Position numbers and translations under genes: made by a program. A stretch of DNA of 64,000 nucleotides from Acetobacter farinalis (GTDB lineage Bacteria; Pseudomonadota; Alphaproteobacteria; Acetobacterales; Acetobacteraceae): contig NZ_JAPIUX010000011.1 of NCBI RefSeq assembly GCF_026240015.1, forward strand, positions 1 to 64,000. Direction: 5' to 3'. Under the pieces are notes generated by a model. It saw only the letters and a list, made by a program, of their open reading frames with translations, did not search any database and was not told the origin of the DNA. This document shows positions 36,481-46,369 of the stretch, piece by piece (position 1 is the stretch's first letter; every line of letters begins with the position of its first letter).

Positions 36481-36506
36481 AACCCCTTCAAAAAAGAAGG
36501 GGTTTT
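36481..36506. terminator. Bidirectional intrinsic terminator
   Basis: AACCCCTTC (36481-36489) and GAAGGGGTT (36496-36504) pair perfectly around AAAAAA; TTTT follows on plus and TTTCTTTG on minus. It serves the DUF1489 gene and the first TonB receptor, which converge here. Confidence 0.88.
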
Positions 36507-36536
36507 CTCAAATCAACTCAGAAAAAAACCTGAAAC

Positions 36537-39515
36537 TTAGAAGTTCATTCCAGCCTGCAGGAGGAAGCTGCGGCCAGCATACCAGCCACTGTAAGTGGCA
36601 CTGTTGCTGTTGCTGGAGGTATCGACCAGGAACGGCGGCTGCTTGTCTGCCAGATTCTGGATTTCAAACTGAAGGTTCCAGCGCTTGTAGTTGTAGTTGA
36701 ACGTCAGATCCTGAAGCACCATGGCAGGTGTCTTAACACGACCATACCCATCAGATTTGTAGATGGTGTAGGAGCCGTCGTTCCAGTGCATCCCGCTCAT
36801 ATACTGCATCATGTAGGTCACGCTGAAGTTGTTATGATGCCATGACAAGGAAGCATAATCACGCACAGTCGGATTGGACGTACCATTTGCCTGATAGGTA
36901 ATGGAACCCAAGTAGTTGTAGTGCTCACCACCCGGAATCTGCTGCTGCTTGTAGCTGACCAGACGCTGGAAATTATTTTCAACCAGAAACCAGTCTGCAT
37001 CAGACACACGGAAGCGATAGCTCAGATCCCAGTCAACACCGCTGGTGGTAAGTGCACCAAGATTGGCGTTGAGTGCAGAAACCGTGTTGATCTGGCCGTT
37101 ACCCAGACGGTTGACATACTGGCACATACCCGGCGCGGAACCCGTATAGCACCCATCAAGCACATACTGCGTAGACAGCGCACCAATGGTATCAGACACG
37201 CGATAATGCCAGAAAGAAGCACTGGTTGAAAGACCACGGACCCAATGCGGCGTGAACGTCGCACCGAACGTATAGGTACGGCCCACTTCCGGGCGCAGTT
37301 TGGGGTTACCCCCAATCAGCGTGGGAACCTGACCGGAACCAGATTGCTGGAATGTGTTCGGATTGATGTTGTTCTTCATGCAGTTTGCCATAACGGCAGC
37401 CTGACGGCCGCCATATGTGCCAATCTGGGTCATATCGCACGGATCATTCGCACCGAGGTAGCTCATGACCGTGCCGCCATACATTTCAGACACGCTGGGC
37501 TGACGGAAAGACGTGCCCAGAGTACCACGGAAGGCGACATCCTGTGTGGGAGCCCAGTTGATACCGGCTTTCCAGTTATAGGTGCTACCAAATGTATTAT
37601 AAGTCGAATAGCGACCCTGCCCATCAATTGACAGGTTTTTGGCAAACGGCACATTGTGCAGCAGCGTCAGATTACCTTCCAGATAGGCTTCTGACACATC
37701 AAAGCCGCCGCTGGTTGCAGCCACAGTGTTGGTCAGTGACCCACCCTGCTGGATCAGGGCATCCGGGCGGTAGCTCATCTGCTCACCACGATGTTCCATG
37801 CCCAGAGCGATACCAAGGTCACCACCGCCTTTGTACGGCATTTTCACAACATGATCGTTATGAATCCGCATGTTGGTGTCACGCATCGTGTACTGGGAGT
37901 GATCATGCTGGGTATAATTAGCATAATTTGCCGCATTGGGTGACAGGGTAGCCAGCGCGCTGGACGGCACACACCCGGCATACCCTGCACAGGCGTTTGG
38001 ATTATAGATCAGGTCACTTGCCGGATCACCCGCTGTTGCGGACTGAAGACCCCATTCCCGCAGCAGATTGGCATAATTCCCCACGCCTGACGTCTGGTAG
38101 CTGGCCATGGTGGAACCGTAGGTGAAAGAGGCATCATACATCCAGCCCGCTGCGATTTCACCACTGGCACCGACTTTGGCTGTCAGGCTGTCAATCGCAC
38201 TTTCAGATTTACGAGGGCCGAACTCTGCCATACGGCGGTACATCTGCAGTTCTTCACCGCTTGTGTTCCCGGGATAATCCGTTGGAATCAAGATAGAGCT
38301 CGGCAGGTCAGACGGCGGCACACTGCCCGTGGCAGGCATGGGTGCTATCTGTGTCCAGGATGTTTTGTGGCTGTAAAGCACATTGGAATACAGCGTAAAA
38401 TGCTTGTCAAAATTATAATGCGCATCACCCATCAGACTCGCGTTCTGCGTCTGATTGAGCAATGAGGAATCCTTATTGTAATTGTAACGGCTAGACTTGC
38501 TGTAGGGGATCAAGCCGCCCTGATTATCGCTGTTATACAGAGAGGCGCCAGTGTTCGGGTCAAAGAACTTACCGCTGGTTGCTGTACCAGAGCCATACAT
38601 GACGCTTGAAGGATTGGCAGGATTGTTCGCCTGCGGATAACGAGACCACGCACGATCTTTCTGCATGACACCGCCCTGCGTGTCATACTGCCCAAAAACA
38701 GTAATGTTGCCGCGGTCATGATCAAAATTAAAGCCTTTATAGGCTGAAATCAGACCGGTACGGTTGTCGCCACGCTGCGTGATATCACCACGCAGATTCA
38801 CACCGCCTGTGGTCAGATTATGCCTGAGCTTGATATTGATAACACCAGAGACGGCATCCGCCCCGTACAGTTCAGAGCCACCATCCTTCAGGATTTCCAC
38901 GGACTGGACTGCCATAACCGGCAGCGTATTCAGATCCACGCAGGACATCGTGCTGTCACCGCTCTGGGTCATACGCTTGCCGTCAATCAGCACCAGCACA
39001 CGATTACTGCCCAGATTACGCAGATCCGTGCAAGAAATCCCGTCCCCACCATTCGTATCCGCATTGCTGCGTCCGCTAGACCCGATGGAGGGCATACGCT
39101 GCAGGAAGTCACCTACACTCGTCACACCCGTCTGCTGAATATCCCTGGCACTGATGATCTGCACAGGATTGGGGCTGGTATTCCGGCCCTGACGCAGGAA
39201 CGAACCCGTGACCACGACATTCTCAGCCTCACCAGCAACCGCGGCGCTGCTGCGAGCCTGTTTGATTGTTCTGGCAGAAGATGTCGTTGTGGCTTTGATC
39301 GGCTCAACTGAAGGCGTCACGGCCCTCTGCTGCACAACCTTTTTCGCGCTGCGCGCCTTATGTGTCACGCCAGCCGTTTTTGTAATACCGGCCCGTGTTG
39401 TCTTTGCTGACGCGGCATCAGCCAGAACAGGTGTGGCCGCTGCAAAAACAGGCAAAGCATAAAGCAGGGTAAAAGAGAGCGGCAGACGCTTCTTCCCGCG
39501 GTCAGTATGAGACAT
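36537..39515 (-). CDS. TonB-dependent outer membrane receptor (first)
   Basis: 992 residues. Signal peptide in MSHTDRGKKRLPLSFTLLYA and the following hydrophobic run; then an Ala/Thr/Lys-rich region (about 35-95), the plug domain (about 97-220: ENVVVTGSFLR, GVTSVGDFLQRMPSIG, VEILKDGGSELYGADAVSGVINI) and a long beta-barrel ending with Phe (LLQAGMNF). Ligand unknown. The signal peptide and 285 bases upstream closely match those of the second receptor at 40704. GGGAAG is the ribosome site. It lies near exported peptidases, so oligopeptide uptake is possible (inference). Confidence 0.93.
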   Translation of the reverse strand: MSHTDRGKKRLPLSFTLLYALPVFAAATPVLADAASAKTTRAGITKTAGVTHKARSAKKVVQQRAVTPSVEPIKATTTSSARTIKQARSSAAVAGEAENVVVTGSFLRQGRNTSPNPVQIISARDIQQTGVTSVGDFLQRMPSIGSSGRSNADTNGGDGISCTDLRNLGSNRVLVLIDGKRMTQSGDSTMSCVDLNTLPVMAVQSVEILKDGGSELYGADAVSGVINIKLRHNLTTGGVNLRGDITQRGDNRTGLISAYKGFNFDHDRGNITVFGQYDTQGGVMQKDRAWSRYPQANNPANPSSVMYGSGTATSGKFFDPNTGASLYNSDNQGGLIPYSKSSRYNYNKDSSLLNQTQNASLMGDAHYNFDKHFTLYSNVLYSHKTSWTQIAPMPATGSVPPSDLPSSILIPTDYPGNTSGEELQMYRRMAEFGPRKSESAIDSLTAKVGASGEIAAGWMYDASFTYGSTMASYQTSGVGNYANLLREWGLQSATAGDPASDLIYNPNACAGYAGCVPSSALATLSPNAANYANYTQHDHSQYTMRDTNMRIHNDHVVKMPYKGGGDLGIALGMEHRGEQMSYRPDALIQQGGSLTNTVAATSGGFDVSEAYLEGNLTLLHNVPFAKNLSIDGQGRYSTYNTFGSTYNWKAGINWAPTQDVAFRGTLGTSFRQPSVSEMYGGTVMSYLGANDPCDMTQIGTYGGRQAAVMANCMKNNINPNTFQQSGSGQVPTLIGGNPKLRPEVGRTYTFGATFTPHWVRGLSTSASFWHYRVSDTIGALSTQYVLDGCYTGSAPGMCQYVNRLGNGQINTVSALNANLGALTTSGVDWDLSYRFRVSDADWFLVENNFQRLVSYKQQQIPGGEHYNYLGSITYQANGTSNPTVRDYASLSWHHNNFSVTYMMQYMSGMHWNDGSYTIYKSDGYGRVKTPAMVLQDLTFNYNYKRWNLQFEIQNLADKQPPFLVDTSSNSNSATYSGWYAGRSFLLQAGMNF

Positions 39516-39800
39516 GGATGCTTCCCGGCAAGATGTTACATTTTAATGTCGTTGGTATTTCCGAATTAAGAAATGCTTCTCCATGTGTCATCCAAAAATT
39601 TCGATGCAAAAACCTTTTCCAAAAATATGCGACATTTTAAGCACACCAGATATGCAACAAAAACTGTTTATTTCCTTGAAAACCGTAAAAAATGGACAAA
39701 AATTGCTTTTGATTCATAATTTTCTTCTCATAAATTAAGATGGTTTTGAAACCATTCTGTGTTGCTTAATTGCTACAAGCCCTATCTGACTCGTCCCTCT
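39516..39800 (-). repeat. Receptor leader copy 1 (shared with 43815-44100)
   Basis: This region aligns nearly without gaps to 43815-44100 at an offset of 4299-4300 bases. The first 22 bases before the two start codons are identical; 39621-39656 matches 43921-43956 at 33 of 36 positions; both end in TGACTCGTCC (39788 and 44088). It includes the palindrome ATGGTTTTGAAACCAT (39740-39755). Promoter and leader functions are likely. Confidence 0.8.
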
Positions 39801-40637
39801 ATCCCCCTCAGTCATAAGATTACGCCCAGTCGACCCAGAGGCACCCCTTAAAATCTGGACCTGTACCTGTTCGACTTTCAGAGAGCACAAGCGCCGTGGA
39901 TGGAAGGCATCGCGCTGTCATCAATCTCACCATTCTTAAGTATCTGGAGCACATACATGGCGCAGCCAACGGCCCTTTCTGCTCTACATAAAACTTTCCA
40001 AGAGCCCATGGCAGATCAATCCTTCCTTCAGAGAGAAACGATACAAGTCTTCGTCTCCATCACATGGGCACCACCCAACCAGAAGCTTGCGCCTTTTCCA
40101 GTCCACTATCGGCGTCCGATGCGAAAAATCCCGGCACGTCAGACTCTAAAAAGGATACCCACACATCAGACCTGATGACGGTCTGTCGATTGGGCTTGGG
40201 CAGGCCACATGCCAAAACACTCTGCTGGTTGATCCATGCAGGGTCGTTTTGTGCTCAAGCCTACTCACACGGCAGCGAACGGCGATGTCCCGAAAAAATC
40301 TTGCTTAACTAAACGTTGGGCAACTTTGACATGAAGTGTCTCACTTCCAGTTTACCCGGCAAAGGTGTTGGACTGGCGTCTTTCAAAAAGATCGATGCCA
40401 TGCCTCCAGTCGCCCAGAAGAAGCAGTGCGCGGCGAATTACTTCAAGACCAACCAATGATCTGATTTCGCCTCAATACCACTCCCTCGTAGCCTGCCCCA
40501 TTCATCCACACCTGTTGCCTATATCGGACACAGCAAAAGTAAAATATCTTCAATATAAAATTACAAGATTATTTATCGTATTTTATACAAACAAATAAAG
40601 GAAATATCTCTATAAAATAAGTCTATATATTATATAT
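39801..40637. other. Gene-poor region between the TonB receptor genes
   Basis: About 840 bases without a gene I can support. Short open frames at 39900-40175 and 40064-40312 on plus lack family features and ribosome sites. On the minus strand 40352-40480 stays open for about 40 residues with protein-like composition (RRALLLLGDWRHGIDLFERR) but lacks a start; it could be a decayed gene end. The last 80 bases (40555-40640) are very AT-rich. Confidence 0.4.
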
Positions 40638-40668
40638 AAAAAAGAAGGAAGCCTTAAAGGCTTCCTTC
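40638..40668 (-). terminator. Intrinsic terminator of the second TonB receptor gene
   Basis: GAAGGAAGCC (40644-40653) and GGCTTCCTTC (40659-40668) form a perfect stem with a 5-base loop; on minus it is followed by six T. It starts 36 bases after the receptor stop. Confidence 0.92.
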
Positions 40669-40703
40669 ATACTTTTCTACAACTTCGTTACTGATATGAA
40701 ACT

Positions 40704-43700
40704 TCACAAAGTGACATTCACACCAAACTGGAAGGAGCGCATAATAGCTCCCTTTTCGGCCCATGCTGAGTTATAGTTATAAGAACCATATGTACCAAAA
40801 TCGTACGGAGCACGGAACCCAAGCAGGTTATACACCGTCGTATAGATGCGCCAACGGTTGTTGATACGGTACGTCAGGTTCAAATCGACATCCCACCAAT
40901 TATGAATGTGGCATTGATTTGTTGGGGAATTACTGAAACCAGCAAGAAGGTTACTGCTGTTAGCGCAACTCCCTGCGCCCGCACCGTTCGTATCTTCCGC
41001 AACATTTTTATAACCGCTCGTATAGTAAACGGTAGGTGTAACAGAAAGATTTTTCCAAATAAAGGTATTGGACCAGTTAGCGCGCCAACGCGGCGTGCCA
41101 GATGCAGACACTGCATTGTAAGGGGCTAACGTACCAGCCCAATGCTGCACCTGACCATCAGGCATGGTCAGGTTAAACGAGCGCACATATGTGGCCTGAC
41201 CTACACTCACAAGACGAACATCGCGTAAGAAACCCGGCAGACGCACGTTGGCGTTTACCTTCATATCCACACCGTCTGTTACCAGACTGCGGGTATTCAG
41301 ATAGGCAAGATTGACCATGTAAGGCCGAACCTGACCATTCGGATTCTGTGTATCAACCTGATCCGGCACAACGCTTGTGCCCGCAGGCACTGCGGCATTC
41401 CCACCGGAAAGCCAGGCGTTAGCAATAGCCGTTGCACCAAGAGGGTTAGGAGCAATGTAGTTGCTCTTTTTGATATAGTAGTAACCAAACGTGAAGTTTA
41501 GCCAGTCTGTTGGGCGAATAATCGCAGAACCTGTGAAGTTAGTAGAAATTTCAGGTTTGAGATTTGGGTTGCCGGCCGTATTTTGCCCCAAGCTGTACGC
41601 CTGAGCATAGCTGTTCGGCGTACCGTTCGCATTAAGATGCTGGTTAATGAAATTCTGATTTGTCACGTTATAAGTCGTGTACGCCACGTTCATGCCGTTT
41701 GTTTCAGCAAAACTTGGCACACGGAAACCACGCGTAAAAGTACCCCGTAGAGTAAACTGTTTTACCGGTGTGAAGGACAGGCCTGCTTTAGGGGAATAAC
41801 GCCCAAAACCACTTCCCTGCGCATAATGATCATACCGTCCGCTGATGTCCGCCTGTACCATTTTATGGAACGGCAAGGCCATCTCCCAGTATCCCGCTTC
41901 TACCCAGCGGCTTCCCTGCGCGTTAAACGGGTTCACATACCCAACGTACTGTGCATCAGGGTTATTGCGGTCATAAGGGTTAGCGCTGGGGTCATTGAGA
42001 GCTTCATAACGAATATTTCCGCCAATTGCGAGATTCGCCATCCCACCGGGCAAGCGGAACAACCCCTTGGAGACATGCATATCGCCAGAATATTCTTGCG
42101 AACGCGCATTCATCACGTTTTTGGGCGCGATAGAATTCAGTACCGCCTGACTATTCTGCGATGGATCAACAAAATTATAAGTCCCATTGATAATGGCATT
42201 TTTTATGCCGGCAATAGTAGGGGCACCCGTAATAGTTTGCTGGAGCATGGTATTCATGCCAGTAAAATTAACGTCGTAATTCCAGTCAGAACCCCAGTGA
42301 GATGCCGCTGTCCCAGCGTAACGAAGTGCGCCTCGGAAGTTTTGACTTAACTGCTCAGTTGTGGGAATCACGTCGCCAAAGGCATACATAACTTCTGCCG
42401 CTTTACCCTGAGCGGCAAACGGATCATTCGGATTAAGCGAGCCATCTGGCAGGTAAGCTGGCAAAGGCGTGCTATAAGTATCTGCATTGCGAGATTGAGA
42501 CCGCGCACGCGCACCATAAGGTGAGCTGGAATACTGAGACAACGCCTGTGAATAAGTAAACATACCCGTAAGCTGAGAGCGCGGAGTAACATCAACAGTC
42601 AAATGTGCTGTTGCACTTACACGACGCAAAGATGGGGATATTTGGGAATAATCATGCACTGAGTTTTGAGAACAAGCCTGACTTGTTCCTGCGGCGCCTG
42701 CGATAGCACCTGTCACAACAGAACCATAACCACCACAGCCAGCAGACGGATTAAGAAGTTGCCATGGTCCTACACCGCTTTTCCCACCATCACTCGGTCG
42801 AACAAGAGCAACAGGCGTCGCACCGAAATTGTTGATGCCGCCAGCACCATCAGACACGTTTGTTGTGCCATCAATACCGCCTACCCCGGTCAGATTAGAC
42901 GTATTGAACGGGTACCCCAACTGGCGGTTATAAATTGCATCATCCTGTTGGTATTCAGAGTTAACATAGAAGTTATAGCCATCACGCTTCAGGTCACCGT
43001 GACCATACGTGGCATATAATTTCTGGTGTCCGCCAAAACCGCCCTGCGCCAGGCCGCCTTCCGCGTTCCCTTCAAAACCTTTTATTTCTTTGCGCGTTGT
43101 ATAGTTTATGACACCCGCGACAGCATCTGCGCCATACAAGGACGAGCCTGCGTCTTCCATGGTATCTACTGATTCCATAATGGAAGAAGGCATCCAGTTG
43201 GTATCAACAAAGTTACGCTCACCGTCATCCGACAATGGATAGTACGACAACCGCATGCCATCCATCAGCACCAACGTTGAATCCGTTGACAGGCCGCGCA
43301 AGGAGGGAGCTGATGCACCACCCGCAAATGCGCCGTTTGCCGAAAATGCGTTGGTAAGAGTACCCGCACCATTTGATGACAGGGACTGCAAAGCATCGGT
43401 CACATTAGCAAAACCACGCCGCTGCATATCCTGACGTGAAATGTGCGTAATAGGAGACATGCTTGTCAGATTGGGATCGTGAAAAAGCGAGCCAACGACA
43501 GTGACACTCTCGGGACTGGTCGAGCGTGCCTCCTCGGTACGGGCCTTGGTTATCGTGCTGCGTGCATTACCGATGTTTGAGTTAGGAGCCGGCACGGCAG
43601 ATGTTGATCGTGCAGCGGGCGTTGCTTTTTTCACTACAGTGCGGGCCGCATGCTTTTTTGTAACTTTAGCAGATGTTACCTGCCCGGCACCAGACACACC

Positions 43701-43814
43701 GGAAGGTGCTGCTGCCTGTGAATAAACCGGAAAAGCCGCTGCAAAAACAGGTAGAGCATAAAGCAGGGAGAAAGAGAGCGGCAGGCGCTTCTTTCCGCGA
43801 TCAATATGAGACAT
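40704..43814 (-). CDS. TonB-dependent outer membrane receptor (second)
   Basis: 1036 residues. MSHIDRGKKRLPLSFSLLYA is nearly identical to the start of the first receptor; after the signal comes a Lys/Ala/Thr-rich stretch, then the plug (about 100-240: ESVTVVGSLFHDPN, RRGFANVTDALQSLSSNG, MEDAGSSLYGADAVAGVINY) and a large barrel ending FQFGVNVTL. Beyond the leader and plug core the two receptors differ widely, so they probably bind different ligands. GC content is lower than in the metabolic genes around. No TonB box or N-terminal signalling domain is evident. Confidence 0.93.
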   Translation of the reverse strand: MSHIDRGKKRLPLSFSLLYALPVFAAAFPVYSQAAAPSGVSGAGQVTSAKVTKKHAARTVVKKATPAARSTSAVPAPNSNIGNARSTITKARTEEARSTSPESVTVVGSLFHDPNLTSMSPITHISRQDMQRRGFANVTDALQSLSSNGAGTLTNAFSANGAFAGGASAPSLRGLSTDSTLVLMDGMRLSYYPLSDDGERNFVDTNWMPSSIMESVDTMEDAGSSLYGADAVAGVINYTTRKEIKGFEGNAEGGLAQGGFGGHQKLYATYGHGDLKRDGYNFYVNSEYQQDDAIYNRQLGYPFNTSNLTGVGGIDGTTNVSDGAGGINNFGATPVALVRPSDGGKSGVGPWQLLNPSAGCGGYGSVVTGAIAGAAGTSQACSQNSVHDYSQISPSLRRVSATAHLTVDVTPRSQLTGMFTYSQALSQYSSSPYGARARSQSRNADTYSTPLPAYLPDGSLNPNDPFAAQGKAAEVMYAFGDVIPTTEQLSQNFRGALRYAGTAASHWGSDWNYDVNFTGMNTMLQQTITGAPTIAGIKNAIINGTYNFVDPSQNSQAVLNSIAPKNVMNARSQEYSGDMHVSKGLFRLPGGMANLAIGGNIRYEALNDPSANPYDRNNPDAQYVGYVNPFNAQGSRWVEAGYWEMALPFHKMVQADISGRYDHYAQGSGFGRYSPKAGLSFTPVKQFTLRGTFTRGFRVPSFAETNGMNVAYTTYNVTNQNFINQHLNANGTPNSYAQAYSLGQNTAGNPNLKPEISTNFTGSAIIRPTDWLNFTFGYYYIKKSNYIAPNPLGATAIANAWLSGGNAAVPAGTSVVPDQVDTQNPNGQVRPYMVNLAYLNTRSLVTDGVDMKVNANVRLPGFLRDVRLVSVGQATYVRSFNLTMPDGQVQHWAGTLAPYNAVSASGTPRWRANWSNTFIWKNLSVTPTVYYTSGYKNVAEDTNGAGAGSCANSSNLLAGFSNSPTNQCHIHNWWDVDLNLTYRINNRWRIYTTVYNLLGFRAPYDFGTYGSYNYNSAWAEKGAIMRSFQFGVNVTL

Positions 43815-44100
43815 GGATGCTTCCCGGCAAGATGTTGCGCTTTTGTATTGTTAGTCTTTCCGGATTAAAAAATGCGCCCCCACGTGTCACCCATAAATTC
43901 CGATACAGAAACATTTTCTCAAAAATGTGCGACATTTTAAACACACCAGTTATGCAGAAAATGCATTTTGTTTCTAGAAAATCGGAAAATTTTTATGAAA
44001 ATTACGTTCCAATAAAAATTATTATTCTAGATATTAGGATCGTTTTGAAACCATTCTTTCTGTAGCCTAACAGCCACAGAGCTTTCTTGACTCGTCCATC
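43815..44100 (-). repeat. Receptor leader copy 2 and divergent promoter region
   Basis: Second copy of the leader found at 39516-39800. Here it lies between the second receptor and the divergently read M3 peptidase gene, so part of it is also the peptidase promoter region. The palindrome is ATCGTTTTGAAACCAT (44039-44054), one mismatch from copy 1. The intergenic space 43815-44183 holds no other gene. Confidence 0.8.
44045..44073 (+). promoter_or_regulatory. Possible promoter of the M3 peptidase gene
   Basis: TTGAAA (44045-44050), 17-base spacer, TAACAG (44068-44073). The -35 lies within the near-palindrome of the shared leader. Moderate match to the sigma70 consensus. Confidence 0.4.
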
Positions 44101-44183
44101 TCACGCCCCCTAACCGTGAAAGCACGACCCGTCTGGCGCAGCCGGAATCTGGCGCGCGCAGGGGATTTTGAGGAGAATACTGT

Positions 44184-46319
44184 ATGACCCGTCGTCCCTG
44201 GCTTTACGCCGCAACAGCCGCCACCTGCCTGGCTGGCTGGAGTGCGGTCGCCACCGCAGCCCCCCTGCCTGCATCCAATCCATTTGCCGCAGAAAGCCCC
44301 CTGCCCTACCACGCTCCGCGCTTTGATCTGATCAAAGACACGGATTACCAGCCCGCGCTGGAGCAGGGCATGGCCGAACAGGCCGCCGAAATGGACCGAA
44401 TCGCCAACAATGCCGAACCGGCAACGTTTGAGAACACCATTGCCGCCATGGAGCGCTCAGGCCGTCTGCTGGACCGCACGCTGGAAACCTTCAGCGGTGT
44501 TTATTCCGCCAATACCAACCCGATGCTGGATAAGGTGCAGGAAGCCGTCGGCCCGAAGCTCTCCGCGCATCAAGATAGCATTTACCTCAACCCCAAACTG
44601 TTCGCACGCGTACAGTCCCTGCATGCCCGGCAGGCCACGTTGGGGCTAAATGCCGAGCAGAAGCAGGTTCTGGACGTTTACTATCAGAACTTCGTGCATG
44701 CCGGCGCGGAGCTTTCCGATGCTGACAAGGCCAAGCTGCGCGATCTGAACACCCGCCTTGCCAAACTGGAAACCGTGTTCCAGCAGAAGCTTCTGGCAGG
44801 CACCAAGGCTTCGGCCCTGATTGTGTCTGCGAAGGAAACGCTGGCTGGGCTTGATGCCGCCGCCCTCACCGCCGCGCAGACCGCCGCCAAAGAGCGGAAG
44901 CTGACGGACAAATGGCTTCTGCCCCTGCAGAACACCACTCAGCAGCCTGCGCTGGAAAGCCTGACAGACCGCGAAACCCGTCAGGCCCTGTTCGAACAGT
45001 CCTGGACCCGCGTGGAAAAAGGCGGCGCCTCTGACACGCGCGACACGATTGCCACGCTCGCCCAGCTCCGCGCACAGAAAGCGGCCCTGTTCGGTTACAA
45101 AAACTATGCGGGCTATGTGCTCTCGGACCAGATGGCCAAGACGCCGGAAGCCGTACACGGCTTTATTGCGCAACTGGTCCCCGCCCTTGCGGCAGAACAG
45201 AAGCGTGAAGCCGCAGACATTCAGGACACCATCACAAAAAGCGGGGCCTCCTTCCAGCTCAAACCGTGGGATTGGTCACACTACGCCGCTCAAGTCCGCA
45301 AAGCGCGCCTCAATTTTGATGAGGATCAGGTCAAACCTTATTTTGAGCTGAATAATGTTCTGCAGAATGGCGTCTTTTTTGCCGCCAACCGCTTGTACGG
45401 AATCACGTTCAAACGCCGCACCGATATCCCGACCTACAACCCGGATGTCATGGTGTTTGAAGTGTTCGACAAGGACGGGTCTGAACTCGGCCTGATCTAT
45501 TTCGATTACTTCCAGCGCGACAACAAGAACGGTGGTGCATGGATGTCCAACTTTGTGGGGCAGTCCACCCTGCTGGGCACCAAACCGGTTGTGTATAACG
45601 TTGGCAATTTCACCAAACCCGCTCAGGGCGAACCTGCACTGATCAGCTTTGATGATGTCACCACCATGTTCCATGAATTCGGGCATGCACTGCACGGCCT
45701 GTTTGCAAAGCAGACCTACCCTATTATTTCCGGCACCTCCGTGGCGCGGGACTTTGTGGAATTCCCCTCACAGTTCAACGAACATTGGGCGCTGGATGCC
45801 ACGGTGCTGGCACACTATGCCCACCATTACAAAACCGGCGCGCCCATGCCTGAAAAACTGGTGGCTCTGCTGAAAAAAGCAGCAACCTTCAATCAAGGAT
45901 ATCGTCTGGGTGAAGTGGTGACCGCTGCGGAACTTGATATGGACTGGCACAGCCTTGGTGCCGATGCACCGAAGCAGGATGTGGATGTTTTTGAAAAATC
46001 CGCTCTGGGTAAAATGGGACTGGAGACGGATCTGGTTCCGCCGCGCTACCGCTCAAGCTACTTCCTGCATATCTGGTCGAACGGCTATTCAGCCGGATAT
46101 TACGCCTATCTGTGGACTGAAATGCTGGATGATGACACGTTTGCATGGTTCGAGAAAAACGGTGGCCTGACACGCAAGAATGGCCAGCGCTTCCGTGACA
46201 TGATCCTCTCCCGCGGTCATACAGAAGATTACGGCTCGATGTTCCGCGCGTTCTACGGCAAAGACCCGGATATCGGCCCGATGCTGACATTCCGTGGCCT
46301 GGGCGGCTCCAAAAACTAA
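44184..46319 (+). CDS. dcp: M3 family metallopeptidase, exported peptidyl-dipeptidase
   Basis: 711 residues. N-terminal signal peptide (MTRRPWLYAATAATCLAG... ending ATAAPLP) and a long helical N-domain, then the zinc site TTMFHEFGHALHG with His497, Glu498, His501 and the downstream Glu expected in EFPSQFNEHW. The layout and length match dipeptidyl carboxypeptidase/oligopeptidase A. With an export signal it probably trims oligopeptides in the periplasm. GAGGAG lies eight bases before the ATG. It is divergent to a TonB receptor and near an exported M1 aminopeptidase. Confidence 0.93.
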   Translation: MTRRPWLYAATAATCLAGWSAVATAAPLPASNPFAAESPLPYHAPRFDLIKDTDYQPALEQGMAEQAAEMDRIANNAEPATFENTIAAMERSGRLLDRTLETFSGVYSANTNPMLDKVQEAVGPKLSAHQDSIYLNPKLFARVQSLHARQATLGLNAEQKQVLDVYYQNFVHAGAELSDADKAKLRDLNTRLAKLETVFQQKLLAGTKASALIVSAKETLAGLDAAALTAAQTAAKERKLTDKWLLPLQNTTQQPALESLTDRETRQALFEQSWTRVEKGGASDTRDTIATLAQLRAQKAALFGYKNYAGYVLSDQMAKTPEAVHGFIAQLVPALAAEQKREAADIQDTITKSGASFQLKPWDWSHYAAQVRKARLNFDEDQVKPYFELNNVLQNGVFFAANRLYGITFKRRTDIPTYNPDVMVFEVFDKDGSELGLIYFDYFQRDNKNGGAWMSNFVGQSTLLGTKPVVYNVGNFTKPAQGEPALISFDDVTTMFHEFGHALHGLFAKQTYPIISGTSVARDFVEFPSQFNEHWALDATVLAHYAHHYKTGAPMPEKLVALLKKAATFNQGYRLGEVVTAAELDMDWHSLGADAPKQDVDVFEKSALGKMGLETDLVPPRYRSSYFLHIWSNGYSAGYYAYLWTEMLDDDTFAWFEKNGGLTRKNGQRFRDMILSRGHTEDYGSMFRAFYGKDPDIGPMLTFRGLGGSKN

Positions 46320-46369
46320 GTCTTTCCAAGGGTTTTCCAGAACTTTTTCTCGCATTCAGCCAAGGGCGG

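Noticed and set aside
40555..40640. AT-rich stretch considered as an origin or attachment site
   Set aside because: No DnaA boxes, iterons or flanking direct repeats; it lies just after a terminator and may simply be spacer DNA.
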